In this document: positions 9,266-19,217 of the stretch, piece by piece
Position numbering within the stretch: position 1 is the stretch's first letter
Layout of the letters: each line of letters begins with the position of its first letter
NCBI GenBank assembly: GCA_023957755.1
Contig: JAMLGT010000018.1
Location: 1-64,000, forward strand
Reading direction: 5' to 3'
DNA from: Chitinophagaceae bacterium
GTDB taxonomy: Bacteria; Bacteroidota; Bacteroidia; Chitinophagales; Chitinophagaceae
DNA: 64,000 bases
The notes under the pieces: model-generated
Database searches by the model: none
What the model was told of the DNA's origin: nothing
What the model saw: only the letters and a program-made list of their open reading frames with translations
Position numbers and translations under genes: made by a program

Positions 9266-11434
9266 ATGAATAATCGAAAAAAAGATTATATTCTAAGCTC
9301 TTCAACTATGAGACGATTCCTAAACAAAATATCTATAACTCATACACTCCTGGGGCTTTACATCTTCCTGGCAGCGACGCTCTTGTATATCAGAGTCTCG
9401 GAGTCAGGGGAGCTAAAACCTGTCAACAAAGAACTTGACCAACTCGTTGAGACATCCTCTATTCGTAAGGAATTGCTTTCACAGGCACAAAAAAGCATGT
9501 ACCTGGCCCGCATGTATTCTATTGAAATGCTCTTCCAGCGTACTGAGGAAGAGATACCATTACTCCAGAAAAAAGTAAGAGTTGAGTTTACAAAATTTGC
9601 CTCCACATTGTCTGCTTTTGAAAAGTTGATCACTACCCCTGCAGAAAGCCAACTCTTTGACAGCGTAATGGTGGCCTATAAAAATCTAAAATCTAAAAGA
9701 GAAGAGGCTTTCAAATTTTTAGACGAAAAAAAACTCGATGCAGTAACTGATGTCGACAAAGAAATCCGGGAGTCACTATTCCCGGCTCTGGAGCAATCTC
9801 ATTATCGGCTTTCCCTACTCACTTCACAGACCGACAAGCAAACGGAGACTGCCTTGCGTGACCGAATTACATACACACAACAACTTAGCAGGATTGCGGC
9901 TACCTTAATTGTCATTCTATTGATAGTGTTTGGGATTATCCTGCTCCTGAATCACGTGGCAAATAGTAAGAACAGAGCGCGCCTTCGCGAGAGCGAAATC
10001 AGATACAGGACTTTCGTTGAAAAAACGCATGACTTCGTTAGTCGTATTGATCAAAACGGAGTCATCACATTTGCCAACAACAAAGTAAAGGAACGACTTG
10101 GATACAAAGACGAAGACCTTGCCGATTTGAAACTAATTGATATAGTCGATGATGAATACAAAGAATACCTCATTGAACTGGTGAATGCTCCCAAAACCAG
10201 GCCGGAACAAAAAATATTCTGCGTATTAAAATCAAAGACGGGAGAAAAAATATTTATTGAAGGCAGCCTGATTTGGAAATTCAGAAATAACAAATTTGCA
10301 GGTGCCACCACCTTTTTTAATGATGTTACCGAAAAGGTATTGTTACAGAAATCGCTCCGTGACTCAGAAAATAAATTCAAGCAACTCTTCGATTTGGCTC
10401 CTACAGCCATGTTTGCTTTTGATCCCGACTCTCTCCTCTTCGTGCAGGTAAACGCATCTGCAATCCTTCTCTATGGATACACACGTGAGGAGTTCCTGAA
10501 AAAAACAATCATGGACATCCGCCCTTACGAAGAAGTAGGACGCACTTCTGAGGCAATCAGGAAGATTATCAAAGAAAATCAGATACATCAGCAAACCTAT
10601 ACCCACCTGAAAAAAGACGGCACCCGGATGGATGTGGAAGTATATGGATCAAAAATCGTATTGAACGACAAACCCCTTATTATGTCGTCCATTACCGACA
10701 TTACTGAGAAGAAGCTGAACGAAAACAGGATCAATCAGGCAATTCTGAAAACACAGGAAGACGAACGTTATGAAATTGGAGGAGAACTGCATGACAATAT
10801 TTGTCAGATACTGGCAGCTGCCAAAATGAGTCTGGGACAAATGAAAAACAAACTGACACCCGAAATTGCACAGGCTTACCAACAAACAATGGACTCCATC
10901 ATCCTGGCAACCGATGAAACCCGAAACCTGTCGCACCGACTCGCCCCTGTATTCTTCCAGAAAGGCTCTCTGAAAGATGCAATTGAAAGGCTGATCGGCA
11001 CATTCAACATACTCAACAACTACCAGTTCTCTTTTTACTTTGACAAAGCATTTGAGACCTATCCTATTGATCAGGAGCTACAGTTAAACCTTTACCGTAT
11101 CATCCAGGAAGGGGTCCGGAATATTATCAAATATGCACAGGCTACTGAAATAAAACTGGATCTGGTATTGCACAAGAACAATTTGCGACTGCTGATTTCA
11201 GATAATGGAATTGGTTTTGATCCTCAGGAAATTACTGCTGGAATCGGTCTTGCCAATATGCGGCGCAGGGCTGAATTCTTCTCGGGAAAAATGAACTTAT
11301 ACTCAAGCCCGGGTGAAGGAAGCGAAATTGAAATCATCATTCCGATGCAATTTTCCAAAAAAACAACCAAAAATACAGACCAGCCGGATGCCAGGCCGAA
11401 TACAGCTACTGACCTGCCTTTGGGCTTGAGTTAA
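9266..11434 (+). CDS. Membrane PAS-domain sensor histidine kinase (NarX/DegS type)
   Basis: This sensor kinase has 722 residues from the ATG at 9266; a TTG at 9251 would add five. In order: TM helix (about 30-46), a roughly 165-residue helical extracytoplasmic domain, TM helix (about 212-230), two PAS domains (about 240-360 and 370-485), a HisKA_3 dimerisation domain with phosphoacceptor His in GGELHDNICQ (about residue 509), and a HATPase with DNGIGFDP and the ANMRRRAEF lid. This architecture normally signals to a LuxR/NarL response regulator. None is adjacent, so it is an orphan kinase. Its stop codon overlaps that of the convergent TonB receptor by 4 bp. Confidence 0.92.
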   Translation: MNNRKKDYILSSSTMRRFLNKISITHTLLGLYIFLAATLLYIRVSESGELKPVNKELDQLVETSSIRKELLSQAQKSMYLARMYSIEMLFQRTEEEIPLLQKKVRVEFTKFASTLSAFEKLITTPAESQLFDSVMVAYKNLKSKREEAFKFLDEKKLDAVTDVDKEIRESLFPALEQSHYRLSLLTSQTDKQTETALRDRITYTQQLSRIAATLIVILLIVFGIILLLNHVANSKNRARLRESEIRYRTFVEKTHDFVSRIDQNGVITFANNKVKERLGYKDEDLADLKLIDIVDDEYKEYLIELVNAPKTRPEQKIFCVLKSKTGEKIFIEGSLIWKFRNNKFAGATTFFNDVTEKVLLQKSLRDSENKFKQLFDLAPTAMFAFDPDSLLFVQVNASAILLYGYTREEFLKKTIMDIRPYEEVGRTSEAIRKIIKENQIHQQTYTHLKKDGTRMDVEVYGSKIVLNDKPLIMSSITDITEKKLNENRINQAILKTQEDERYEIGGELHDNICQILAAAKMSLGQMKNKLTPEIAQAYQQTMDSIILATDETRNLSHRLAPVFFQKGSLKDAIERLIGTFNILNNYQFSFYFDKAFETYPIDQELQLNLYRIIQEGVRNIIKYAQATEIKLDLVLHKNNLRLLISDNGIGFDPQEITAGIGLANMRRRAEFFSGKMNLYSSPGEGSEIEIIIPMQFSKKTTKNTDQPDARPNTATDLPLGLS

Positions 11435-13893
11435 ATATCAAACGGCACCGATATCTTTATACTCACATTTCTTCCCACTCCATAAATTCCATGATGACCA
11501 CGAGGGTCATGAGGATATTCTTCAAAATACTTAAGCCTGCTCAGGTGCGACTGGTAAGCCGTATTCAATATATTATTGCATAATACAGAGAGGTGAAAAA
11601 GCTTCTTACCCTTCTTTCCCATAATATCTGCACCACTTCCAAAATTCACCAACTGGTACCCGGGTGTACGGCTCTCAGTCTCGTTCAACGCATAATACCG
11701 GTTTTGGGCAGCAAACACCTCCATCTGCAGTTTGATAAAAACATTCTTCAGTCCATGCCACTCTGCAAAGTTGGCTCTCAGTTCTGATCTGCCCTGTACC
11801 GGAGGTATAAATGGAAGATACTTTTCATCGGAGCTGATGATATGCCCTGCAGAGCCGGTGTTCCTGGCAAAAATAAACGACAGTGAATTTTCAAAATGCA
11901 ACCAGTCTAACGGGTGTGGATGCACGTCAATAAGAAATTCACCACCCCATAAATGGGCTCTTGCAGCTATATACTTAAAAGTCTCGTAACCCGGTACAAT
12001 CACTGAATCTCCTCCACTTGAAGCGAATACTCTGGAATTAAAAATATAATTCTGAATGTGGTTATTGAAAAATTCTGAAGTAATCGTCAGATGTTTGGAG
12101 TTGTAGGTAACCCCTACATCCTGCTGGAAGCTAAATTCCGGTTTCAATGCTTCATTCCCTAACTGATACATCCGCGATCCTGCATGGATACCGTTAGCAG
12201 TCAGTTCAGTGATATTGGGGGCGCGGAAACCTCGTGCCATATTGAATTTAAGATTCCACTTCTCACTTAGCCGATATGAAAGTCCCACACTGCCGCTCAG
12301 CCCGCCAAATGTATGATTAAAAGGCGCAAAGATCCTTTCTGCTCCTACAGTGTCCGCTCCGGTAACCGGTGTAGTCTCGCCTCCTGATTCTCTCACATAC
12401 AGCGCATCTGACCTGATATGCCTTGAGTCAAATCGAATACCTCCATCTATTTCCACCTTATCCAAACTGATTCTCCCGAAAAGCAATGGCCCCACATCAA
12501 ATTGCCTGTATTCAGGAATCAAAAACTCACTCCCGCCCGTAATCTTGTTGTGTTGCAGCAATCCATTCACCCCACCTGTGATATGCAGATTACCGATCTT
12601 TCCCGAAAGATATTTCATATCATAGGTTAACGTAGAAAGCCCCAGCGAAAGCTCCGGATCATTGGTTTCCAACGATTCGAATTCTTTCCTCCCATTGTGC
12701 TGCCAACCGATTACAGCTGCAAGCCGGCCGCTTCCGGCTCTCACACTCGTATTATTATATACAGTGAAATGTTGTACTAACTGATGCACCGGCGCAATCC
12801 TGTACGACCGCAATTCGCGTGGAGTCGCAATTTCATAATCATCATCAGTTACAGGTTTCAAAAATTTCCTCGTCGCCGAATCTCTCTTTCCATCAGGTAT
12901 TTCCTGAAGAAGGCTCAGATAGGAAGCCCCCATCCGGCTATATCCCCATGATTTATTAAGTGTGGACTGATAGAATACTGACGACTGCTGAAAGCCTGTA
13001 TTATAGACACGCCCATCGATCCGGTTTCGATAATCGGCTGCCATCTTCTGCGTGCCTACAAAACTCCAGTTAAACGGGCCTGTACCCCTTGCCAGATTCA
13101 CAGATCCTTCCATCAGGTTATTATTTGTCTGATACTCGACTGACACAGCCCCCCTTCCATTCTCTGAAGGCATTATCCGTTCAGGAAACAGATTGACAAT
13201 CCCGGCCAGCGCATCCGAACCATATAAAAGGCTGGAGGGTCCTTTTATCACCTCCGCCCTGTCCACCGTATTCTCGTCAATCTCCACACCATGTTCATCA
13301 CCCCACTGCTGTCCCTCGAGGCGAATTCCATCAAACAGGGTAACCACCCTGTTGAAACCTAATCCTCTGATAAAGGGCTTCGCCACATTAGGTCCCGTTG
13401 TTACTGCGGATACCCCGGGTACATTGGCAATTACATTGATAATATTGGTACTCAGGCTTTGCTGTAGCAATTGCCTGGGTACACTCACTATCGGCAGCGG
13501 ATTTCGCTTAAGGGTGGTAGCCTGCGACAATCCGGTAATCACTATTTCCTTCTCCTCTGTCACTGACACTTCAAGCCGGAAGTTCACCTGAAGCGATTTA
13601 TTGAGTTGCAGGGAGACGACTTTGGTTTTATACCCTGAAAAAGATGCCTCTACATAATAATTCCCTTCTGGTAAATCAGTAATAAGATACTTTCCATCGT
13701 CGCCTGCCACACTACCTCGCCTGAGATCAGGAATATACACTGAAGCACCTGGCAAGGGATTCCCTGTCAAGTCGGATACAATTCCGGATAAAGCGTGGGA
13801 ATTGGCTGATTTCTGCGCAGCCACATTATTGCTTAATATATTGAGGACAATAGCCATAGCTATTGCCACATGAGCCCTGTAAAATAATTTCAT
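11431..13893 (-). CDS. TonB-dependent outer-membrane receptor with carboxypeptidase-like N-terminal domain
   Basis: The protein has 820 residues. A signal peptide ending around NVAAQ is followed by a carboxypeptidase-regulatory-like domain (GIVSDLTGNPLPGASVYIP, about 38-115). Next come a TonB plug (PFIRGLGFNRVVTLFDGIR and the KGPSSLLYGSDALAGIV strand, about 130-245) and a 22-strand barrel ending in an aromatic-rich strand. The plug sequence GVSAVTTGPNVAKPFIRGL resembles ZnuD-type metal or haem receptors, but the ligand cannot be fixed from sequence. The small Cys/His exported protein 46 bp upstream is probably co-transcribed and supports a metal-related role. Confidence 0.88.
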   Translation of the reverse strand: MKLFYRAHVAIAMAIVLNILSNNVAAQKSANSHALSGIVSDLTGNPLPGASVYIPDLRRGSVAGDDGKYLITDLPEGNYYVEASFSGYKTKVVSLQLNKSLQVNFRLEVSVTEEKEIVITGLSQATTLKRNPLPIVSVPRQLLQQSLSTNIINVIANVPGVSAVTTGPNVAKPFIRGLGFNRVVTLFDGIRLEGQQWGDEHGVEIDENTVDRAEVIKGPSSLLYGSDALAGIVNLFPERIMPSENGRGAVSVEYQTNNNLMEGSVNLARGTGPFNWSFVGTQKMAADYRNRIDGRVYNTGFQQSSVFYQSTLNKSWGYSRMGASYLSLLQEIPDGKRDSATRKFLKPVTDDDYEIATPRELRSYRIAPVHQLVQHFTVYNNTSVRAGSGRLAAVIGWQHNGRKEFESLETNDPELSLGLSTLTYDMKYLSGKIGNLHITGGVNGLLQHNKITGGSEFLIPEYRQFDVGPLLFGRISLDKVEIDGGIRFDSRHIRSDALYVRESGGETTPVTGADTVGAERIFAPFNHTFGGLSGSVGLSYRLSEKWNLKFNMARGFRAPNITELTANGIHAGSRMYQLGNEALKPEFSFQQDVGVTYNSKHLTITSEFFNNHIQNYIFNSRVFASSGGDSVIVPGYETFKYIAARAHLWGGEFLIDVHPHPLDWLHFENSLSFIFARNTGSAGHIISSDEKYLPFIPPVQGRSELRANFAEWHGLKNVFIKLQMEVFAAQNRYYALNETESRTPGYQLVNFGSGADIMGKKGKKLFHLSVLCNNILNTAYQSHLSRLKYFEEYPHDPRGHHGIYGVGRNVSIKISVPFDI

Positions 13894-13939
13894 AAAATTT
13901 TAGAATTGGAATTCAACTGAAAAATGAGATAACTGTAAT

Positions 13940-14278
13940 TCAGATGAATACCGGAGGGGCTCGCAGCGAAAAGAATTCTACAAATGAGGATACGTAAACC
14001 TGATTCAGGTCTTCCTGATACTCATGGTAGCACCTGGGGGCCGGATTAACAACAGCTTCAAAATAATAATAGTAAGGTGCATTTACCACATTGCCATTAC
14101 AAAAGCAATCGATCCCTGTAGCGCTGACAGACACTTTGCCGTCTGTATGCGTCAATAAAACTGACTGGTCTTTGTGATCGGCAAACAATGAATGCAAAAC
14201 CGAGGTGGGCGTATTACAAAAGACGAATACGCTGAGCAGAAACAGGCCTGCAATATTTCTAAAATACCGGTTGTGCAT
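13940..14278 (-). CDS. Small exported Cys/His-containing protein upstream of the TonB receptor
   Basis: This 112-residue protein begins with a signal peptide-like helix (residues 3-22). It then carries LHSLFADHKDQ and, after a short strand, GIDCFCN, followed by a tyrosine cluster (APYYYYFEA) and a third cysteine (APRCYHE). A GTG at 14284 would add two residues. Small proteins of this layout (H-x3-F-x2-HxD, later C-x-C) are often found directly upstream of metal-type TonB receptors in Bacteroidota; that is from memory of genomic context, not a search. A periplasmic metal-handling role is inferred. The gene is 46 bp from the receptor and probably in its operon. Confidence 0.65.
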   Translation of the reverse strand: MHNRYFRNIAGLFLLSVFVFCNTPTSVLHSLFADHKDQSVLLTHTDGKVSVSATGIDCFCNGNVVNAPYYYYFEAVVNPAPRCYHEYQEDLNQVYVSSFVEFFSLRAPPVFI

Positions 14279-14331
14279 TACCACAAAATAACGGAAACAA
14301 AATAGAAAAATTTATTAAAGAGCATGATAAA

Positions 14332-16320
14332 TCAACTCTTTTCTTCCGGATATACCCTTTTTAGAGCCAGTTTTCTGATGGGAGCTACTATCAGAGGGAA
14401 CTTTTCTACTGTCACATTGCTCATTTCCAGGCCAAAGCCTTTTTCCTCGCTTAGGCTGGTATGTTTCAACAGAAAATAAATTTTCATTACCAGCCTTTCG
14501 AAGAAGGGCAATTCATTATCCTGCGACAGAAACTTTTCCAAAACAATGAACTGTAAGTCGCCTGGCACTGCATTCTCCTGAAGCAGCGGATATCTTACCG
14601 GGATATTCAATTCCTTACTCTCAATCATTTCACGGACAATTTTCCTAAACATAATACTTATTCGCGGCTCACGCCTGAATCCCAGTTTCAGCTCTATCCT
14701 GATTATCTCATTAGGCACGATGGTCTCCACTAAATAATCCGCAGTATATGGATCATCCTGCGTGTCCACATGCACCAGCCAGTAAATATCGGCCCTCTTA
14801 GGTTTCTGGCTCAGGATACTGTAGATTATCTTATGCTCCACCTCATGCGGATTATCTGCGCTTGTCAGATACACCAGATGGGTAGCATACTTGGGCACTG
14901 TAGTGTCATTCGTCAGCTCCTGTATGGCAGGCAAATACTGGTCTAACTTTACAAACTCCACATAGCGATTCTTGATTTTACGGGCCTTGAACCATACAAA
15001 CATGATACTAAACAATACACCGCCCATAACCAGCGTAACAAAACCTCCATGAGGAAACTTATCAAGCAAATTGGCTACAAGAAAACTGAGTTCAATAGTC
15101 AGATACACAAACAGGTACAGATAAATAAGGAATCTCGGCGTACGTCTGGAAATAAGGTAGTTTGCAAAAAGTATAGAAGTCGCCAGCATACACAAAGTAA
15201 TCGCCAGGCCATACGCCCCTTCCATATTGGATGAGGTACGGAAATATAAAGTAATGGCCGCGCACCCTATGAACAGCATCAGGTTGATCCGGGGAATAAA
15301 CAACTGCCCTCGCTCCTCTGTAGGATAATTAATCTTGAGCTTTGGCCACAGATTGAGGCGCATACTCTCACTGATCAGGGTAAAGGAACCACTGATGAGT
15401 GCCTGGCTGGCAATAATAGCTGCAATGGTAGCTATAACAATCCCTATCAATCTGAAATCTTCATGCATGACTCCGAAGAAAGGATTAAAACCACTATCTA
15501 TTATTTCTTTTGTAAATACCTTTCCATTATGATGTGACAGTAGCCATGCACCCTGGCCCAGATAATTCAGTATTAATGCAGTCTTCACAAAAATCCACGA
15601 CACTCTAATATTCTTTCTTCCACAATGTCCAAGATCACTGTAAAGCGCCTCTGCCCCTGTGGTACAAAGAAATACTGCCCCCAGAATCCAAAAGCCATTG
15701 GGGTATAATACTAAAAGATTAAAAGCATAATAAGGATTGAAGGCTTTCAGAATATAAACTCCGTCAAAGATGTGAATCACCCCTAACACTGCCAGCATTA
15801 AAAACCACAAAAACATTACCGGGCCAAAGGTTTTGCCAATAGTAGCAGTACCAAATTGCTGTGTAAAAAATATAGCGGCCAGTATCGCCACCACAATATA
15901 GACTATCGTATCCTGACCCACATGGCTGAATGCCGGTATCTGCTTCAACCCTTCTATAGCCGAAGTAATCGAAATTGAAGGTGTAATCATTCCATCGGCT
16001 AGCAGGGAAGCGCCCCCGATTATCGCAGGAAACAACAACCACTTTTTTTGACGACGCACCAGCGCATACAACGAAAAGATTCCGCCCTCACCATTATTAT
16101 CGGCGCGCAGTGTCAGAATAATGTACTTTATAGTTGTTTGCAGCGTGAGCGTCCAGATGACACAGGAGACCGCTCCAATGATGAGCTCGGGAGAAATCAT
16201 CTTATCCCTGATGATGGCATTTAGTACATACAGAGGCGATGTACCGATGTCGCCATAAATAATACCAAGTGCAATCAGCAGCCCCGCACCTGAAAGCCTG
16301 TTAAGAAAATTCTTACTCAC
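14332..16320 (-). CDS. kup: Low-affinity potassium transporter Kup
   Basis: A K+/H+ symporter of the inner membrane, 662 residues, with 12 predicted helices followed by a cytoplasmic domain of about 200 residues. The diagnostic start GIIYGDIGTSPLYVLNAI (about 19-36), the ADNNGEGGIFSLYALVRR loop and the LLADGMITPSISITSAIEG segment are all present. Length fits the family (about 620-670). Translation starts with GTG at 16320; no in-frame ATG fits upstream. The gene lies between the small Cys/His protein gene and the POT gene, and is separated from the latter by a terminator. Confidence 0.96.
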   Translation of the reverse strand: MSKNFLNRLSGAGLLIALGIIYGDIGTSPLYVLNAIIRDKMISPELIIGAVSCVIWTLTLQTTIKYIILTLRADNNGEGGIFSLYALVRRQKKWLLFPAIIGGASLLADGMITPSISITSAIEGLKQIPAFSHVGQDTIVYIVVAILAAIFFTQQFGTATIGKTFGPVMFLWFLMLAVLGVIHIFDGVYILKAFNPYYAFNLLVLYPNGFWILGAVFLCTTGAEALYSDLGHCGRKNIRVSWIFVKTALILNYLGQGAWLLSHHNGKVFTKEIIDSGFNPFFGVMHEDFRLIGIVIATIAAIIASQALISGSFTLISESMRLNLWPKLKINYPTEERGQLFIPRINLMLFIGCAAITLYFRTSSNMEGAYGLAITLCMLATSILFANYLISRRTPRFLIYLYLFVYLTIELSFLVANLLDKFPHGGFVTLVMGGVLFSIMFVWFKARKIKNRYVEFVKLDQYLPAIQELTNDTTVPKYATHLVYLTSADNPHEVEHKIIYSILSQKPKRADIYWLVHVDTQDDPYTADYLVETIVPNEIIRIELKLGFRREPRISIMFRKIVREMIESKELNIPVRYPLLQENAVPGDLQFIVLEKFLSQDNELPFFERLVMKIYFLLKHTSLSEEKGFGLEMSNVTVEKFPLIVAPIRKLALKRVYPEEKS

Positions 16321-16438
16321 CTAATGGAATTAGTTATTAAAAGTAATTAAAGAAATAACACACCGGCTGATTGAGAATATAAAATTATTGATAAGTGGTA
16401 TCCATACTCTCATGGCATGAATGGCAAGGTATCTAATC

Positions 16439-16469
16439 AAAAAGTCCCGAAGCTGTTCGATTCGGGACT
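16439..16469 (-). terminator. Rho-independent terminator after the POT transporter gene
   Basis: Read on the minus strand, a 9-bp perfect stem (AGTCCCGAA / TTCGGGACT) with a 9-nt loop is followed directly by a run of five T. It begins 19 bp after the stop codon at 16489. Confidence 0.85.
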
Positions 16470-16488
16470 ATAATAATTTCATTTCACT

Positions 16489-18033
16489 TTATCTGATACC
16501 CCTCATCATCCTGAGTAATATACCACTCAGTGCAAACAGGATAACAGCAGCTATACCTGTCATAATTATGAATACCATAAAGAAATCGTATAGCGTTACA
16601 ATCTGGAACCCAAGGATGCTGGGAGTCACCCCGCCACCTTCGCCGGCACCTGACGGAATCAAAGCACTCAGTGCACCAGCCAGTTTGTTGGCAGCTGCAT
16701 TAGCCAGAAACCATGTGCCCATTAAAAGTGATGAAAACCTTATGGGTGATAATTTTGAAACCATCGAAAGGCCTATCGGAGAAAGGCAGAGTTCGCCCAT
16801 TGTATGGAGCACATACAATCCTATCAGCCACCACATTGCCACCTTAGCTGTGCTATCTACTCCCTTCACTGCAAAGGCAATCACTACATAACCCAGGCAA
16901 AGTAAGGTAAGGCCCATTGCCATCTTTCTTGGCGAAGGTGGTTCCATATTCCGCTTACCCAATTGGGTCCATATCCACGAAAATAAAGGAGCAAGGGTAA
17001 TAATTGCCAGTGGATTCACCGACTGAAACCAGGAAGCCGGCATCTCCCAATTAAAAATATGCCTGTCTGTCTGGCGTTCGGCAAAGATGGTCAGGGAGGC
17101 ACCCGCCTGCTCAAAAGCACTCCAGAAAAATATTACGAAGAAAGCAAGGATAAAGATGACCCATATACGGCTGCGCTCTTCCTTAGTAATGCTCTTATCC
17201 CATAGAATAATAGCTGGCACAATAATCATCGATCCAAAAATCAGGTATCCTATCAAATCCAGGTCTGATTTAAAAAGGCTTTTGAAATTGAGTAGGAAGA
17301 AAATCAACAAAATCGAACCGATTATCATTACAATACTTGACATATCCAACTTCTTCACCGGCCCTCCTATCGGGTGCCCGTCTTCTTCATTAACCAGATA
17401 TCTGTCTTTAAATACAGAAAAGGTAATCACACCAAGAATCATTCCGATACAGGCTGCAAGGAATCCCCATTGGAATCCAATATTTTCACCAAGTGCACCA
17501 CAGATCAACGGAGAGAAAAAGGCGCCAAGGTTGATACCCATATAGAAGATGGTAAAGGCAGAATCCACCCTGTGATCACCCTTTGGATACAACTGGCCTA
17601 CCATCGTGCTGATGTTCGGTTTGAAGAATCCGTTACCCACAATCAGAAACGTAAGTCCTGCCCACATCATCGTAACCGAACTTCCGCTGCCGCCCGAAAT
17701 CGCCAGGTCACTTCCGCTGCTCCCTGAAATACTCGCACTTATAAACAATAGAAACTGGCCGATAGCCATCAGGATACCACCCGTCATGATACTTCGCCGG
17801 TTTCCGAGGTACCTATCGCTCAGATAGCCTCCTAACAGAGGAGTCAGATACACAAGCCCCGTATAGCTTCCGTATATGGTAGAGGCATCCTGATCGGAGA
17901 ACATCAGCTCCTTGATCATGAACAAAACAAAAATGGCACGCATTCCATAATAGCTGAAACGCTCCCACATTTCTGTAAAAAATAGTAGGTACAACCCTTT
18001 AGGGTGACCTGTCTTGACTGTTGATTGGGACAT
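16489..18033 (-). CDS. Proton-dependent oligopeptide transporter (POT/PTR2 family)
   Basis: A major-facilitator symporter importing di- and tripeptides with protons. The 514 residues contain about 14 helices. The family signature ExxER is visible in TEMWERFSYYGMRAIFVLF (about residue 16). The second PTR2 signature is around FTIFYMGINLGAFFSPLICG, and a conserved helix-10 region LGELCLSPIGLSM is present as TMGELCLSP. The nearest bacterial relatives are DtpT/YclF-type. It is monocistronic, with a probable -7 element TATCTTTC at 18069-18076 on the minus strand and its own terminator. Confidence 0.95.
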   Translation of the reverse strand: MSQSTVKTGHPKGLYLLFFTEMWERFSYYGMRAIFVLFMIKELMFSDQDASTIYGSYTGLVYLTPLLGGYLSDRYLGNRRSIMTGGILMAIGQFLLFISASISGSSGSDLAISGGSGSSVTMMWAGLTFLIVGNGFFKPNISTMVGQLYPKGDHRVDSAFTIFYMGINLGAFFSPLICGALGENIGFQWGFLAACIGMILGVITFSVFKDRYLVNEEDGHPIGGPVKKLDMSSIVMIIGSILLIFFLLNFKSLFKSDLDLIGYLIFGSMIIVPAIILWDKSITKEERSRIWVIFILAFFVIFFWSAFEQAGASLTIFAERQTDRHIFNWEMPASWFQSVNPLAIITLAPLFSWIWTQLGKRNMEPPSPRKMAMGLTLLCLGYVVIAFAVKGVDSTAKVAMWWLIGLYVLHTMGELCLSPIGLSMVSKLSPIRFSSLLMGTWFLANAAANKLAGALSALIPSGAGEGGGVTPSILGFQIVTLYDFFMVFIIMTGIAAVILFALSGILLRMMRGIR

Positions 18034-18110
18034 TAGTTGGACTTAATTGAAAGTGTGTTAATTGATGTGAAAGATAGAAAAAAATATGCTCACGACTGAT
18101 TTTTTAAATT

Positions 18111-18716
18111 TTATTCTTTGTGGGATGGATTCAGATATATAATGTCGGCTATCTCCACCGGCCTGATAAATGAAGTGCCATCCGATGGGCTTGCATGAAT
18201 ATTTCTCACCGCATTCATTCCTTTGATGACTCTGCCAAAAGCTGCATAGCCCAGGCCATCCGGATTGGCAAGTCCACCATAATCATACGCCGGCTGATCG
18301 CCTACACAAATGAAAAATTCAGTACTTCCGGAGTTTGATGATGTCCGTGCCAGAGAGATTGTCCCATTCAAATGCCTGATCCCGGTCTCTTTGGTAGTTT
18401 CGAGCGGAATACCCGGTAAAGCCCCTAATAATTGAGGATTCGACTGGTAAATCCCTCCCTGAATCAATTCTGATTTAAAAGCATTAGATGGCTGGTCTTC
18501 CTCCTTGAGTACCCGATAAAAGGTACTCTTCTTATAATATCCTGAATCCACGTACTTTAGAAATGCTGCTACCGTCTGCGGTGCCTTTTGAGGATATAAT
18601 TCCACCAGTATCTTTCCATAGGTGGTTTTTATTTCAACTGTAGGATTAGAGTACTCCTGCTTTCCACCACAGGAAACAAGTAACAACAAAAGAGCCCCGG
18701 AAAAAATTTTCTTCAT
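18111..18716 (-). CDS. Cyclophilin-type peptidyl-prolyl isomerase, lipoprotein
   Basis: The enzyme catalyses cis-trans isomerisation of X-Pro bonds, probably assisting folding in the periplasm. The protein (201 residues) starts with a lipoprotein signal, lipobox LVSC at about residue 17, followed by GG. The cyclophilin fold begins at VEIKTTYGKILVELYPQKAP and carries FYRVL, GTISLART and the FFICVGDQP segment. An upstream in-frame ATG at 18740 gives an 8-residue polar extension that would spoil the lipoprotein signal. A GATATTTG (18738-18745, minus strand) resembling the -7 box also favours the start at 18716. Confidence 0.9.
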   Translation of the reverse strand: MKKIFSGALLLLLVSCGGKQEYSNPTVEIKTTYGKILVELYPQKAPQTVAAFLKYVDSGYYKKSTFYRVLKEEDQPSNAFKSELIQGGIYQSNPQLLGALPGIPLETTKETGIRHLNGTISLARTSSNSGSTEFFICVGDQPAYDYGGLANPDGLGYAAFGRVIKGMNAVRNIHASPSDGTSFIRPVEIADIIYLNPSHKE

Positions 18717-19217
18717 AGAACCATTGCTTTCCTGATTCAAATATCCTGATAAACTGTTTCAGTACGAAAATTAAATTTACGGGTTTCATGAAGGCCTGTA
18801 CTTAGACGCTTCCTTTGTAATTTCTCACTCCGTCCTAAACATAATAAGTAATAGCTGACAGACGTTAATAACTGAAATTAACCCTGAAACCCAAAAAAAC
18901 TGTTGCACCTATGATTGTTAAAGAAATTGTAGTGGAGTTGCTCATAGCTACTCACATTATCCTGTATCTGCAATACAGAAGAGAAAAAGCAAAATCCTGA
19001 TAACATCAAATCATCGATTGCAGTCCGGAAAAAGCTGTTTAAAGGCCAAAACTAACTGCTCTGTTATAGTGCTTCTGCTGTCATCGGCACTTCATGGTAT
19101 TCTTATGCCACAAAACTCCTTTTTCTAAAAATAGAAAGAGCAAACCCGCTTAGGAATTTGCTCTTATTCACGTTATCTGTCCTGTACTATACAGCAGGTA
19201 CTGTGCAGGTTCAAAAT
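18717..19217. other. Intergenic region between the cyclophilin and mscL genes
   Basis: The region of about 500 bp holds the cyclophilin promoter at its left end and the mscL terminator at its right end. A 29-codon plus-strand frame starting ATG at 18911 and ending 19000 could encode a small amphipathic peptide with a hydrophobic core. It has no visible promoter and I do not call it a gene. Nothing else is recognisable. Confidence 0.4.
19136..19165 (-). terminator. Terminator hairpin after mscL
   Basis: A 9-bp perfect stem (AAGAGCAAA / TTTGCTCTT, loop 12) is followed on the minus strand by a T-rich tract. It lies 53 bp downstream of the mscL stop. Confidence 0.7.

Noticed and set aside
18911-19000. 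29-codon small ORF with hydrophobic core
   Set aside because: It starts with ATG in a gene-free gap and could be a membrane peptide, but there is no promoter box, no recognisable family and the length is easily reached by chance.
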